Shown here one piece after another: positions 1-11,205 of a DNA stretch of 64,000 nt; the first letter of the stretch is position 1, and each line of letters opens with the position of its first letter. The translations under genes and the position numbers were made by a program. This DNA is from Cyclospora cayetanensis (Eukaryota > Apicomplexa > Conoidasida > Eucoccidiorida > Eimeriidae), in the NCBI RefSeq assembly GCF_002999335.1, contig NW_020312079.1:44771-108770 (forward strand), written 5' to 3'. The notes under the pieces are model-generated. The model was not told where the DNA came from. It searched no databases and worked only from the letters and a program-made list of their open reading frames with translations.

Positions 1-947
1 GCTTCGCCTGCGGAGCCCGCCCTCTTAGGGCAACTGCCACTGGACGCACAGCAACAGCCACAGTGCCAGTTTTTGCCACACTAGCAGCCGCCACTGCGGT
101 GAAATGTGAAGCTAGCTCACCAACTGCTGCCTGCTGCTGCGCTTTTTTTCTCCTTCTGAAGCGTCTGCTTGCTTCTTTTGACGTTTTTATAGAAAACCTA
201 TTTTATTGAGTGGAGCCCGTTGCGCGACAGCTTCACGCCTAGGCGCAATACAACATGCGTGGGCTGCTACGTCCGTTGCCTGTAATCTTTTTGCAGCGGC
301 GGTCGCAGCGCGTGCCGCGTTTCGTCAGTGCATACAGACACGAACACAGAAGGGTTACCCCGAGCAGCACTGTGCATGTCACGAACAGAAAAACAAGCGA
401 GCGACACTCGGCGCCGCTGCAGCCACCCCCAGTGCTTCTCGTCGTCCCCCTTGTTGTACCCAGGAGACACCTGCGTGGAATGGCTGCCTGCTGAAAACCT
501 TTTCAAAGCGCGCTCCGCGCGCGTGCAAGCAGCGCCAGTGCCCTCGCTATGCACTGCAAAAGCGTGTCTACAACCACGGGCCCGCATTAGTGAGGGGAGC
601 GCCGCCGTGGGTGCACGCGAATAGATAGAAAGGCAGCAAGAAGCTCGTCGAGACACCAAACGAGGCACGCTACGACAAGGGTGGCCTTTCAGTATAAGCG
701 AGGGCTAACCCCGGGCAGAAAGCCTGCCTGCTGAGGGAGGTCATGACTGCTCTGTTGGAGCAGCGGCGCTTGCCGTAAGCTGCGCGCTTCTCTGCTGCCA
801 AGGCTAGGGATAAGGGGTTTACGGGGAGGCACAAGCAGCGGCGCAAATGTGACCCCAGTGTCGAAGGCTGCAACACAGCATGGCCAGCACAAGTGCAGCA
901 CTTCCAGCATAGCCCTCTGGATTCAGCGCAGTCGGGATCGAGAACCC
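1..947. other. No supportable gene; flank of the minus-strand gene
   Basis: Several short open frames occur on both strands here. They lack conserved motifs, and most begin with non-ATG codons. The cysteine-rich minus frame continuing from about 1347 to 670 runs downstream of the stop at 948, so it is most simply 3' untranslated sequence of the gene on that strand. The first 200 bases may belong to a gene beyond the window edge. Confidence 0.4.
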
Positions 948-2962
948 TCACGCGCGAACGACAGGCGAGCCGCCAAAGGGCACCGCAAAAAAGGCAATCA
1001 GGCGAGCAGAGGCAGACGCTGCAGAGGGGGACAGCCAGAAGAGTGCAACACGCTGAATTTGTAGCAATCGCTTTCGGTGGACCGAAAGGAATCTCACCCT
1101 CAGGCTCACACCGCAATGCTTGCAGGTAACTCGAGAAAGTTGCGACAGGAGGGTGCAGCAGTCTGCATGGCGCACAAGCTCCTCCCGCCTGTCGTGCCTC
1201 CTCTCCTGCTGCGGCATCGTTTGGCGTTGTTGCTGCTGCTCCTCCTCCTCTTTCGGCTGCAGATGCGCCTGGACCTCTTGGCTGGGTATGAAGGAAGCCT
1301 CCGCAGGAAGCGTCCGAGGCGTCGACGCTGCAGCAGATTGCAAGCACGCAGCCTCGAAGGCGCCCTGTGCCTCTGCAGCTGATGCCAGAAAGCCGCTGCT
1401 ACTGCTGTCGCTGGTCGAGAGTGCAACGGCTGACGCTTGATCCATCAGCGCTGTCGAGTCTTCTGGAGCTGCTTCTGCTGCAGCAGCCCTCACGACCCCT
1501 GCCGACGCCGCAGCGTCTGCGTGGAGGGGCTTAAAACTGCTGCTAGTGCTTGCAAGACTCCTCTCTCTTCGCACTCCCGCGCAACTGCTGCGACTTCCGA
1601 GTTGCTGCTGCTGCTGAGGCAGCGTGCTGCCACCACAGTTGCAGCAGAGCGCCTGCTGAGCCGTGTTGATGCTCACTGCCATCTCCTTGCTGCGCACGCC
1701 TCTCATGGCCAGCGAAAGCGATACTTCGTGACTGAAGAAACGCATGCATTCCATGCAGAGCTGCTGCATACGGTGGAGACGCCATGATTGCACAAGGGTG
1801 AGACGAACAGCTCTGGGAAGAACCTGTGCCAGCGATGCAACGGCAGTCGCAACAGCAAACAAAAAGCGCGGGCAAGATCCCCGCCGCACGCCACGCCACG
1901 CCACGCCACGCCACGCCACGCCATCACACACTGCTCGCTTTTCAGCCAGTCTACTTCTCAAGTGGTGACATTTTCAAAGTACCTAGTGCGGAGATTGGAA
2001 AGCTCCTTGTGATGCGCCTCTTCCTGCATCTTGATCTGCTGCTCCAAAAGGGCAAGGCGCTCGAACAGCCACACGGAGACAGAAGATCCGCCACGCTGCC
2101 TCTGCAGCTCCCCAGAGCCCACCCCTGCATGCGCTGCCTCTGTCTTTTTTTTTGGTCGAGAGTCTCCTGCCGCTGCGGCTTCTTCTGCCGCTTCTACTGC
2201 TCCTGATCCAAAGGAGGCGCACCGTGAGGCAGCTGGATCCACCACGGAGGGACCCAAAACACTCAAACGCGAAGGTGGCAGCTGAACTTGCGCCTCGTGA
2301 TGAGGATGAGGCTGCAAATCCGCAGTATTAGACGCATCTGAAAACGTCAGCGTCGTACCGGGGATTACTGCTGCTGCAGCTGCTGGCGAGGGGACCTCTG
2401 TTGGGGCAGCTGTATCTTCAGCAGCAGCAGCTTCTGCTGCATCATTCAGCAGACGCAGGAGGCGGTCTGCTGCAGCTTGCAAAGGATTTAGGGTAGCAGT
2501 TCGCGCAGAAGCGGCCGCCGCAGCAGGCGGAGAATACACATCCTCCATGCTGGGAAAAGGAACCCTAGGGGAAGGGTCCACGGCGTCTGCTGTAGCTGCT
2601 ATAGCTCTAGCACTTGCATCTGCTATAGCTCTAGCACTTGCATCTGCTGTAGATCTAGCACTTGCATCTGCTGTAGCTCTAGCACTTGCATCTGCTGTAG
2701 ATCTAGCACTTGCATCTGCTGTAGCTCTAGCACTTGCATCTGCTGTAGATCTAGCACTTGCAACTGCTATGGCTCCAGCACTTGCATCCGCTGTAGCTGC
2801 TGCAGATAGGGGCCCCTCTGCAGCGCCTGCTGCTGCACCACCAGATGGAGTTGTTGCTGCAAATACCTCTGGTTCCGGTGCTGAGTGTGACACTGAAGTG
2901 CCCGTTTCTGACAGGCTGAAGCCCAGCAGGAGCCGATGCGTCACCTCTGTGGAGTTTCTCAT
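948..2962 (-). CDS. Ala/Gln-rich hypothetical protein with CxxC motifs (two exons)
   Basis: I do not recognise this protein. Exon 1 runs 2962-1983 from an ATG. An in-frame TAG lies 15 bases upstream of that ATG. Exon 2 runs 1812-948. The intron (1982-1813) starts GTACTT and ends TTCCCAG, and the join keeps phase, giving about 614 residues. The N-terminal half carries an 8-residue repeat (roughly ADASARST/ADASARAT) and long Ala runs, then a likely coiled coil around VWLFERLALLEQQIKMQEEA. After the junction come CMEC and CCNC, 33 residues apart, and later CKHC, so a zinc-binding fold is possible. A second possible intron (1111-1019) would keep the frame, so the C-terminal tail may vary. The CxxC spacing is loosely like the Rpr2/Rpp21 RNase P subunit family, but the rest does not support that name. 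Confidence 0.6.
1813..1982 (-). repeat. Intron containing a CCACG pentamer repeat
   Basis: This 170-base intron lies between two exons whose phases match. Plus-strand positions 1880-1922 hold a near-perfect tandem run of CCACG/CGTGG pentamers (about eight copies). It explains the repeated Val-Ala-Trp-Arg-Gly seen when the intron is translated. Confidence 0.7.
2586..2790 (-). repeat. 24-bp coding minisatellite
   Basis: About eight tandem copies of a 24-base unit containing CTAGCACTTGCATCTGCTGT (plus strand). Alternate units read TAGATC or TAGCTC, so the higher-order period is 48 bases. On the minus strand it is in frame and encodes an 8-residue Ala-Asp-Ala-Ser-Ala-Arg-X-X repeat inside exon 1. 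The array is flanked by decayed units at both ends. Confidence 0.85.
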
Positions 2963-4063
2963 TGCAGCTCTAAGGCCCTAAGATGCCGCCGCTGCTGCTG
3001 CGCTCGTTGCCGCTCTTATTGCCGCTCTTGTTGCTGCTGCGTGGTTTCCTCATGGAGTACTAGTCTTTTGGAGCATCAGCAGCAGGTGTTGGCGGTGTTG
3101 CAATCCCCTGCGGCTGAGGTCTTCCTCTGACACCCCCGAAGGCCATACACGGTGCGCGCAAGGCGTGCATATTAATGCCGTGTGCCGCTACCCTCTTCCA
3201 CTCTCAAAAAGAAAGTGCAGATAAATAACTCGAAGGGAGTCACGAAAACACGGGATGGTGGCCCCAAAGTCACGAGACACTGAATGCTCACTGGCAGCAG
3301 CTGTTGGCGGCGCTACCATGGTAGTGGCGTGCTCTTGATCGTCAGCCCTCTTCTGCCCTCCTAAAAGGGATGGTCGGCAGTATCGAGAGGATCAGAATCC
3401 AGCAAGACCACGATGGGATGTTCTTGCCTCATGGTAAAAGGCAAAAACCTTGCACCCTGCAACCCCAGCAGCAGCAACGACGGCGGCGGCTGCAGCAATG
3501 GTTTATCCACCGCCGAAGGCTCTTTGATCGGGGGCCCCTGCTATTGTCATTTTCCTCCTTCCGTTGCTAGCTGTGATATCTCTTTCCCATCGCTGTCTTT
3601 TCGTCGAGGGGACGATTTAAAAGTCCTTTAGGGCCCTTGTACCTCTCCCTCTTTCCCACAAGAGCTGCTCTTGCTGCCTTCACCGGTTCCACAACCTGCG
3701 TCTCGGCGGCTGTTTAATCTCACTACCCACTAGCCGTCCCCTTAGCAAGTACACTTCGATTAAGTGGCAAATTATTCTCTCTCGGGGAGTGGCCGGTAGC
3801 AGCCTGAGTGGGCTGCTATGCTGTAGCGAGCGCAGCAGCCGCAGCGGCAGCTCGAGCTGCGGCACCTGCTGCACAGCAGTTTCCCAAGACTGCGCCAACG
3901 CTCTATGCATGTTAGCGGGAGGCGCATACACATAGCCTTTACGAAGGCGGTGTGGGAGCACTAGCAGCTACCTTTGTTTAGATGCACTGCTGCTGCTGGT
4001 TCCCTTGTTGAACTATAGCAAGCCAGCAACAGGGATCTCGCTGAGCGTTCAATTGAAGACAGC
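2963..4063. other. Intergenic region with one weak minus-strand open frame
   Basis: A minus frame at 3961-3680 encodes a 93-residue protein-like stretch (for example LIEVYLLRGRLVGSEIKQP) with little low complexity. It has no ATG at its 5' end; the first internal ATG is about 17 codons in. It may be one exon of a small gene, with a candidate donor at CCG|GTGAAG. I could not find a phase-consistent partner exon. The rest is CAG-rich and T-rich sequence with nothing else supportable. Confidence 0.3.
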
Positions 4064-6372
4064 ATGGTTTCTGTTGCCCCCTCCAGCCAAGATGCCTTCA
4101 CACAGTCCACAAATGAACCTCTGCAGCAACAGCTGCTGGAGGGGCCCCCTCTGCAACGCAGCAGCAGCAGCAGCGAGAGGCTTTTCTTTAGGGCACTGAT
4201 GATAGTGAAGATTGCACTCGGTGTTTTCGTGGGGATTATAGTTCTCCTCGCACTCACACACATCGACGCGACGGCCAGCATCGTGAAAGAGCTCATAGCC
4301 AGAGTAAGCAGCTGTTTGGCCAGCCATCCCCAAATCTGCATCTTGCCAGTGCTGCTTTAAGTTTGTTGCATGCGCATTCGCCACAGCCGAAAGAGACTTA
4401 CAGTCATGTAAGAGGGCACACCTGCTTTGACCTCTTGCTGAGCTTTATAATTCTCTAGCAACCATACAAGCGGCAGCCTCATCGAAACGAAATGGAGCTT
4501 CAGCGGATTTCGCAAGGAGGTTCTGCATCTTTACGGGTAGAGCAGTGGTGTCAAAGCCATCCATGAGCGTTATGCAGCCTGCGCCGCATGGCTCGCTCTT
4601 TCGATTCAATTTTTCGGAGCTCCTAGACTTTCTTATGTACTGCAGGTCCAGGATCTGGGTGGCTTGGCTCCTTTGGCATACATAGGCTTGTATGTTGTGT
4701 TTATTGTATGCTTCATGCCTGCGGAGTTTATGGTGAGGCCAGTCTCCGTCCGTGCAAGCACTTCTGTCCCTGTTCCCTGACCTTTTGCGTGTCAACCTCC
4801 CTGCTTCCTGTATTCAAATTACCGCGATGCATGCAAAAGCATCAGGTATGGGGCTTGCGGCGTTGGCGCTGAGGCTTCCAGGGTGTGCACTGCGTTCATA
4901 CATCTGCTGTGCAGCACCTGGTTGCTGGATTCATTTTTTCTCGCATATATGGAGAAAGTCGTAAGCCTGAGCTTTCTCTCCTAGACCCCTCCCTGTGGAG
5001 ATCTTGCAGTTTGCACTCGCGGTGCGCTGCAGTCATACTCAGTCATGTTGCTGTAGCGGCTGAGCTCTTAGGTTGTAGCATGTGGGAGCTTTTTATCGGA
5101 GTACCTACACGAAGTGTGACCCTTTGACCGCTTTTTGAGCGTTTCTGCTCTTGCGCTGCTGCAGTGGGAATAGTGATGGCCTTCTTCTGCTCCCTTGGCG
5201 GAGCTGTACTGTCTGGTCTCTGCTGCTTCATGATAAGCCGCCATCTTCTCTACGATTCGCTCCATTCGTGGATGGGAGCGAGCACGCTCTTCAGGGCTTT
5301 CGACTCCGCAGTAGAAGAGGGCGGCCTTACCTTTGTCGCCCTTATAAGGCTCTCCCCGATTCTCCCATATTCGGTAATTCAGAGGCGATTAAAAAGAGAT
5401 GTGCTTCGTCTTGGTGTGCCCCTCTACTCTTCCTCTTCGTAGGCCATTGGTCTTCCTCTACGCATATGCGGGCTTTGGTTGAACGCCTTTTGCAGTTAAC
5501 GAGTTATCTGTTCGGAGTCACCGCACTGAAGACTTCTCACCTCGTGCTTGGCACCTTCTCTGGAACGCCTCGTAGGCAGGGCAGATGGGCTTCTCACGGG
5601 CAGAAGCCGAATGACGTCACATCTCTTTCTCCTGCTGCAGAATAGCTCAAAACGCACCAAAGCGAGAGGGAAAAGGGTCCACCGAATGATGCATTCTGGA
5701 TCCAATTTATGCTGGGGAGCCAAAGGTTGCATCTGCACGCTTTGAGTTTTGCGGCCTGGAGTTTTTGGTTTTTAAGGGTTCTTAGCAGGCGTTGGCTTCT
5801 GTGGCGTGCTGTGTGTCTCCCCATGTGTGGCGCGCTGCAGTTATTCTAGCCTTCAACTTCATTGGTTCTGCACTTAGTGATCTGGAAGATCTTGACATTC
5901 GTACGTTCACGGGGGAACGAGAAATTCCCAGGATAAGGGTATTGGGGATGGGTGCCTAAGGTATAGCGTGTAATCTGCTCTGGATCTACAGGCGGCTTCT
6001 CATGGACGTGGCAGAGACTGAGTCTCGTAGCCCTTGGAGTGATGATGGCCGGAGTACGCTTTCATGCCCCTTATTTCTCCGTGTTCCTCCCCTGTATTTG
6101 TTACCCCAATTTTTCTGCTTCCCGTTGCGTTGCTTCATGGGCGAACGGCATTACTTGCCATTTCATTTTTGAGTCATGGTGCTCTTTTTGCTTTGTACTC
6201 CTGATGAACAGAAAGTACTCTTATCTATTCTGTTGACTCCATTCAGGTCTCTACGGCATACATTACTATCTTAACGCGGCGCAAACTCGATGCCGCTTAC
6301 GCGGCCGCTATTCGGGAGCGAAGCCAGAGGTCCCAACGGCTGCTGGCAAACGACCCCGGAAGTTTTGCATGA
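4064..6372 (+). CDS. TVP38/TMEM64-family (VTT domain) membrane protein, 8 exons
   Basis: Exons are 4064-4303, 4646-4732, 4915-4960, 5165-5373, 5496-5571, 5841-5900, 5992-6053 and 6247-6372. All join in phase, giving 301 residues. Family hallmarks appear in order: LYVVFIVCFMPAEFM; HLVAGFIFSRIYGES (the LxAGxxFG-type motif); a glycine-rich helix ending in an FMISRHLL segment; GGLTFVALIRLSPILPYS (the RxSPxxP motif); SYLFGVTALKTSHLVLGTFSG; and FIGSALSDLEDL. A last membrane helix (LSLVALGVMMAG) and a basic tail follow. The N-terminus is Ser/Gln-rich with one extra hydrophobic segment. Relatives (TVP38, TMEM41B, TMEM64, DedA) sit in Golgi, ER or other membranes, and some act as lipid scramblases. 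Location and activity here are inferred. Exon 5 uses GTAGGC as its donor, the weakest junction. Confidence 0.9.
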
Positions 6373-8349
6373 TAACGCCGCTAGAGCACGTCCTTTTCCG
6401 TGAAGGGACCTAGAACAGCTTGTCATTAAACTTAAACATCGCCGAGATTAAGGTCTCTGGTAGAGACCTTTTTTTTCAAGGGATGGCAATTGGACACGGA
6501 AGGAGACCCTTCTGAGCCTTTTGGCAAGCAATCTTGTTGCGCGGTGAACTCCCCAAGAAGACTAGTTCAGACAATGACTTGTGTATCTTCAGCTTAGGAA
6601 GGCACTCTTGTACGGCCCCGACGGTGGCATTTCAGGCTAATCCTGCCTTTAGGCTGTTGTTCTGGATCCGTGCGTCACCAAAGCTTCTACCGGGATGTGC
6701 CCCTCATCTACAGTTGTTGCAGCAGCTGTGGCGCAGTTCGCTGTTGTGGCTGTCTGGCAAAGAGCTTGGGAGCCGGCCAGTATGTGTTGGCTTTCGCTTT
6801 GTTTAACATGAAATGCAGGGCATTTCCGCGCTGTAACAATCAGCTGCCGCGACAGAAAGAAACTAACCATGTTTCTCGTGGTTAGATAGGTAGCAGCGCT
6901 TCGCTTATGGTGATCCTGACACTACCTGTATCTTGAACTGAGACATATTCCCTAGGGGCTTCGGTGTAGCGCTTTCGAGTATCACACTCACCATACCCAC
7001 AATTCCAGGTAGTTAGGCACTGGGGCGTGGATAAGCTCTTTTAACCAGATCGTGTAGCTGCAGCGCTCTGCTGTGGCATCACTGCTGCAGAGTGGTCACG
7101 ACCCTCGTGTGGCAGGGGACGTGACGATTTTAAGGGGCGAGTGGACTCACTTTAATACCCTCACAACAAGAGGGAGAAGTATGCAGCGTGAACAGCACTT
7201 GCATATCTCTGTGCTACCTGTAGAGCATCAACAGCAGAAATGCCACCCAAAAAGGTTCTCTAGCTGCAGAAAGTTCTAGCTCTTGGGTGCCTTCCGGCAT
7301 CCTAAACAAGGAAGAGAGCGCTGGTTTTGTGCAATCGTCACGATCCACCTGGCTTGGTGAGAACAGAATCAGTTGAAGCGCTGAGTTTAAAGTATCCAAT
7401 GGCTGGGGCTACGTGGAACGAGATAGCCTGAAGCCCTTTTGTATTCAGCTGAGCTATCTGTATCGGCAAGTGATAAAGTTGCCCGCACAGGCGGGGGACC
7501 CCAGAGAGCATTCCTCCTCACGCATTCAGGTATAGCACTTTGACAAGACCCGTGTCATGTTGCTCACTCGTTTACAAGATACAGATCGCTTTGAAACAAA
7601 CTGCATGCTGCAAGGGACGAACGATTGCAGCGGGCATATGCCAGACTAGCTCGTGCAGTCTGAGAAAAAAGTTTAAATGGGTCTGCGGCGAAAACCTATC
7701 GGAATAGTCAGGTGCCAATAGCGTCCGCTACGCGAACTGAGAAACTGGTTGTATGAACACAGTTCCTGGCCTCGAGCCATGCTGGAAGGAAGGAACCCCT
7801 TTTTCGATTTAGTTATTCAGGGTGAATATTATTATGCAACGGGAAAGAAGAAAGCACGTGTAAGGGATTCGAGCAACGTACTGCAGAGCAGAAGAAAACA
7901 ATCATGTAAATGTATATCCAGTAGCTTGCCCATTCGAAATGTTCCAGCAGGCACTGCTGCTGTCAGTATTCCCTTTGATATTTGTGATTTACCTTTTTGC
8001 CATTTACAAACTGAAAAGTTAAGCTCCCCCACTATGAGAAGGGCTAGAATGGTCCCTCAAAAAGGCTGCAACAAAACCTTCAGTTCGATATTCTATTTGC
8101 AGAGCGCACAAAAACTGGAAACCAGGAAAAGTTTATGGTAGCTCACACGCCCTAGAGTATGCAAACGGTGTTGAAAATGGTAAGCGTGACCCAAGAATGG
8201 TAGGATAGGGGGGTAATCGCCGGCGAATTGACAGCTACACACTTCTCGAGATCAGTTTGTGACAGGGGAGATTTAGAGAGCTTTTAACTTGGAAATTGAG
8301 TTGTCGGCTGCGGCACATACTTTGCCAATGGAGATCGGCAGGCATAGCG
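6373..8349. other. Intergenic region
   Basis: No gene is supportable. The only strong local structure is the hairpin and T-run at 6450-6476. An open frame at 7749-8141 (+) begins with a non-ATG codon and shows no family motif. The sequence just left of 8350 is 3' flank of the TRAPPC2 gene. Confidence 0.4.
6450..6476 (+). terminator. Perfect 9-bp hairpin followed by T8
   Basis: AAGGTCTCT and AGAGACCTT form a perfect 9-bp stem with a 3-base GGT loop at 6450-6470. A run of eight T overlaps and follows it (6469-6476). It starts 78 bases after the VTT stop codon. In a eukaryote this resembles the 3' end of a small Pol III transcript, or a 3' UTR structure. I could not recognise an RNA upstream of it. 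Confidence 0.45.
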
Positions 8350-8775
8350 CTAGGTATGGAGGTGTTTCTTGGCAGCAAGACGGACGTGCTTATCGAAATT
8401 CGCGCTTGTGATTAGTCCATTCGCTTCATATAAAGGGTTCATGAGAACGCGGAGGAACAGCTCGTGCACCTCGGTGAAGAAGTTGCGAATCCCTTCGCTA
8501 GATCCTCTGTTTTTATGCAGCAGCATCAGCTTGACATGGCCAGCCGTGCAGAAGGCGGAAACTAAAAAATCTCTGAAAGAGTCGCAATTTTTCAAGTACA
8601 TGGATTGTGTCTGCCAGACATATTCGTCCACCGCATCCAGCGCTTGATGAATAATGAACTGATCATAGTGGGGGGAATCTTCTCTCTTCCCGGGTGCACT
8701 CAAATCTGCCTCATACAAAGGCGTGTCTCCCTTTCCAACAATCACGAAGACAAATAGATTTGCCGCAGTCGCCAT
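8350..8775 (-). CDS. TRAPPC2: TRAPP complex subunit 2 (sedlin/Trs20)
   Basis: A single-exon ATG frame of 141 residues, full length for this family (about 140). The longin-fold signature is clear: an N-terminal hydrophobic strand with VIVGKGDTPLYEADL, then YDQFIIHQALDAVDEYVW, YLKNCDSFRDFLVSAFCTAGH, MLLHKNRGSSEGIRNFFTEV, LMNPLYEANG and the C-terminal FDKHVRLAAKKHL. Trs20/sedlin is a small core subunit of the TRAPP vesicle-tethering complexes, which act as Rab exchange factors at ER-Golgi and other membranes. The conserved Asp near residue 48 (ALDAVDEYVW) is at the position of the family's conserved Asp. Being intronless is unusual next to its intron-rich neighbours. Nothing is broken. Confidence 0.95.
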   Translation of the reverse strand: MATAANLFVFVIVGKGDTPLYEADLSAPGKREDSPHYDQFIIHQALDAVDEYVWQTQSMYLKNCDSFRDFLVSAFCTAGHVKLMLLHKNRGSSEGIRNFFTEVHELFLRVLMNPLYEANGLITSANFDKHVRLAAKKHLHT

Positions 8776-9630
8776 ATCCCCCTCCCTTCCCTTGCCTTTC
8801 CTCGAGGTGTTTTCCCGATGCTCTGCTTTCTCTGTGGAAAGGGAATCGAGATGGAATGATCCTGGAGATCAAGGAAACTTGGCTTAATCTCTCCAAACCA
8901 GACGATGACGCAAAGGGGATCCTTTTGACCTCAAAGTCCGATTCTCCACTGAATTCGGAGGAACTGAATTTGCATCGTAGTTTTGCTGATCGGCCCAACA
9001 ACGTACAGAAGGTTGAAGCCAGAAGAAGCACCAACAAAGAAAGAAATGGACACAAATGAAGCAAGGAATGTGAAAATCACGTCTATTGTTAGCAGACATA
9101 GCGAAGAAAAAGCGAAATTGAGGGATAGCAGTCAAGTCGGCGGTGCCCGCCAGCTGCATGCAGTCACTAATACCATTTGCATCAGCTGCTCAAGCAAACA
9201 CAGGGTTGCATTGCATATTTTTGTTTAAAGTTATATTTTCCGAGTCAACTTTAGTGCCGTTATAACTCCTCCCGATGCCAAACATTAGGAAGTACCGACA
9301 CACGGTGCACACAAATGACCACCCTTACTACTACCCCAGATTCAGGGAGCCTACCATTCCTTCAATAGAAATCACTATTTTGCCTCGAGTGCCATTAAGC
9401 TTCACTCGAAGCTCCTTTATTTTGCCAAAAGGTAATAGGGGAAGTCTAATGTCACGAATGCCACCACCGTTAACTCGTACACATCTCTGCATTCTTCCTG
9501 TTTTATGTGTATCATACTAATTCTGTAATTCCTAGCGGGTGGCAGCAACCAAAAATTTCGATTTTCCTGTTTGTCAGCCTTAAAATTTGGGCCCTACCCA
9601 TAGCGGTAGTGCAGCAGAAAAGGATGCTAC
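8776..9630. other. Upstream region of TRAPPC2; no other gene supported
   Basis: Short frames on both strands from 8690 to 9230 overlap each other and show no family signature. The bases next to 8775 are presumably the promoter and 5' UTR of TRAPPC2. From 9240 to 9530 the sequence is AT-richer and unremarkable. Confidence 0.35.
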
Positions 9631-9639
9631 TCGTGACGC

Positions 9640-9900
9640 TGGATCTAAGTTGTCCGCAGGCAGTCAACTCCAGACTCAATACAACCTCGACATAAAGTTA
9701 AAAAGTGTTTTTTTAAAAAGCCTCTCCCCTCCTACTGCATCTCCCTCAGAGTTCTTGTTATGAGGGAAGAGATACAGCAACGGAACGCGGAGTTGCCCCG
9801 TTAAAACCCTGGGCATGCGCAGTTAGTTGCACATAGCTTCTAAAGCGCACAAGCACAGAACATTGAGTCTTGTTGTGACGAACTAGCAATAAAGTGGAGT
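9640..9900 (-). repeat. Dispersed repeat, terminal-repeat-like copy (inverted)
   Basis: The segment CCGCAGGCAGTCAACTCCAG with its flanks matches, in reverse complement, the region around 12790-12850. The following stretch (GTTCTTGTTATGAGGGAAGA through GAACATTGAGTC) matches the reverse of 12600-12740. Similar sequence also occurs near 55325, 57545 and, reversed, 62440. Copies are clearly diverged, so boundaries are approximate. Confidence 0.55.
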
Positions 9901-10399
9901 GATGCGATCTACGAAAACAACCCAAGCGGTCAATTCCTTACTGACTTTCAGCTAACTTAGCTGATGAAGTAGAAAGTATGTAAATGGTATTTACTACGCT
10001 ACATTCTTTTCCCTCGATTTCAAAGCATCCGCCCACATATTCTTTACCTGAATGCTTAGACAAACGGGGACAGCAAAAAGTATTTTGCCCAGCATCTCTT
10101 TCCAGACAAGCAGAAACGTGAAAAACAGTGCAAATGAGAGACGTGTACATCCACCGCTGAAGTGAAATTGTCGGGGAGAAAGACACAGCCTAGCCAATAC
10201 GACTACCACAGTACAAGCACTCATGCACGCCCTGACTCACTGATGTACGCGAGCAGCAGCTCAGTAGCAGATTTTTAGACCATTCAGATGGCTGAAGCAG
10301 GGGAACTTATAATGAGATCAATACGTCGAAGTATATGAAACTTTGGTGCGCAAATGTTATAATATAAAAGTACAGCTCCTCCAAAGTGATTTATTTTAG

Positions 10400-10720
10400 G
10401 TCTTTCAGACATTTCTTGTCAGGTGGTCGCAGGGTGGGCAGCGACTCAGCAATTAACTCGTTGATTGGTTGAGTGTCCACAGGCCATGATCTACCTCACG
10501 TTTCGAGGAAAAGTGCGCGCCAGCACTGGGTCTTTGACTGGAAACGAAGAATCAAATCAGAAACGAGGGCCTATCGATGTGGGCGCTGCGCTATCTAACC
10601 CTTGCCTGCAGTCTAAAGTAGACGAGAAAACAAAAGCAAAAAGAACCCACCCTCTTAGACAACCCCAGAGAACATCCTACAACGTACCAGCTATTATTAT
10701 GAGATAGGGTCACACAACAA
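10400..10720 (+). mobile_element. Retroelement gag-like fragment (diverged copy)
   Basis: The stretch with GGGCAGCGACTCAGCAATTAA and the following GAATCAAATCAGAAACGAGG to GACAACCCCAGAGAACATCC aligns in order with 56590-56850 and, more weakly, with 39345-39400 and 55575-55760. In the less decayed copies this is the segment after the Trp-rich gag-like frame. No intact frame remains here. Confidence 0.5.
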
Positions 10721-11004
10721 AGACCTGCAAACGCATTTGGAAAGCCAAATAACGTGAGTAACAAAACCAACTTCAGCGGAAGCAATTTGAATCCCCCAGC
10801 GAATAAGGGGCATCAGGGAGAAGGAAATTCCCCCCATGCAGGTTACCGCCCAGTGATGGGGTTACAGAAGAGGACAAAGCTGCTGCTGGAGAGCCTTTCC
10901 ACGTGTCAATTTCGCGCTGATGTAAGTTCACATTCAGAAAAATCGAAAATAAACAGCGTTATCTGGCGGTGAATCTGCAGCGATTATGCTGTACGAGGAG
11001 GCAG

Positions 11005-11205
11005 TGCAGGATTGAAAATCTGCCAGTTCACTCGATAGTGCAGTCCCTTTTATTCGAGCTTGCTGACATGCGGCAGAACGCAAGAACTGTGGAAGAGTCG
11101 GCAATCGGATGGCATTTCAAGGCATAGTTGAGTCGTATCAATATGCTCCGTATGCCACATGTTGAACCAGTGCACCATGACGTAATTGTAGGTATTCCTC
11201 GGTTG
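11005..11205 (+). repeat. Dispersed repeat, copy of the 57.1-kb segment
   Basis: GCAGTCCCTTTTATTCGAGC, GGCAGAACGCAAGAACTG, GATGGCATTTCAAGGCATAG and GTGCACCATGACGTAATTG follow in the same order as at 57190-57340, in 39930-40090, and reversed in 63735-63890. It is non-coding and diverged. Confidence 0.6.

Noticed and set aside
2586..2790. Regular 24-base repeat as a possible CRISPR array
   Set aside because: The units are directly adjacent with no unique spacers, and they encode an in-frame peptide repeat. This is a minisatellite in a eukaryotic gene.
3430..3490. Minus-strand MRQEHPIVVLLDSDPLDTAD as a second exon of a gene including 3961-3680
   Set aside because: It looks protein-like, but no donor-acceptor pair joins the two in phase without a stop, so I did not call it.
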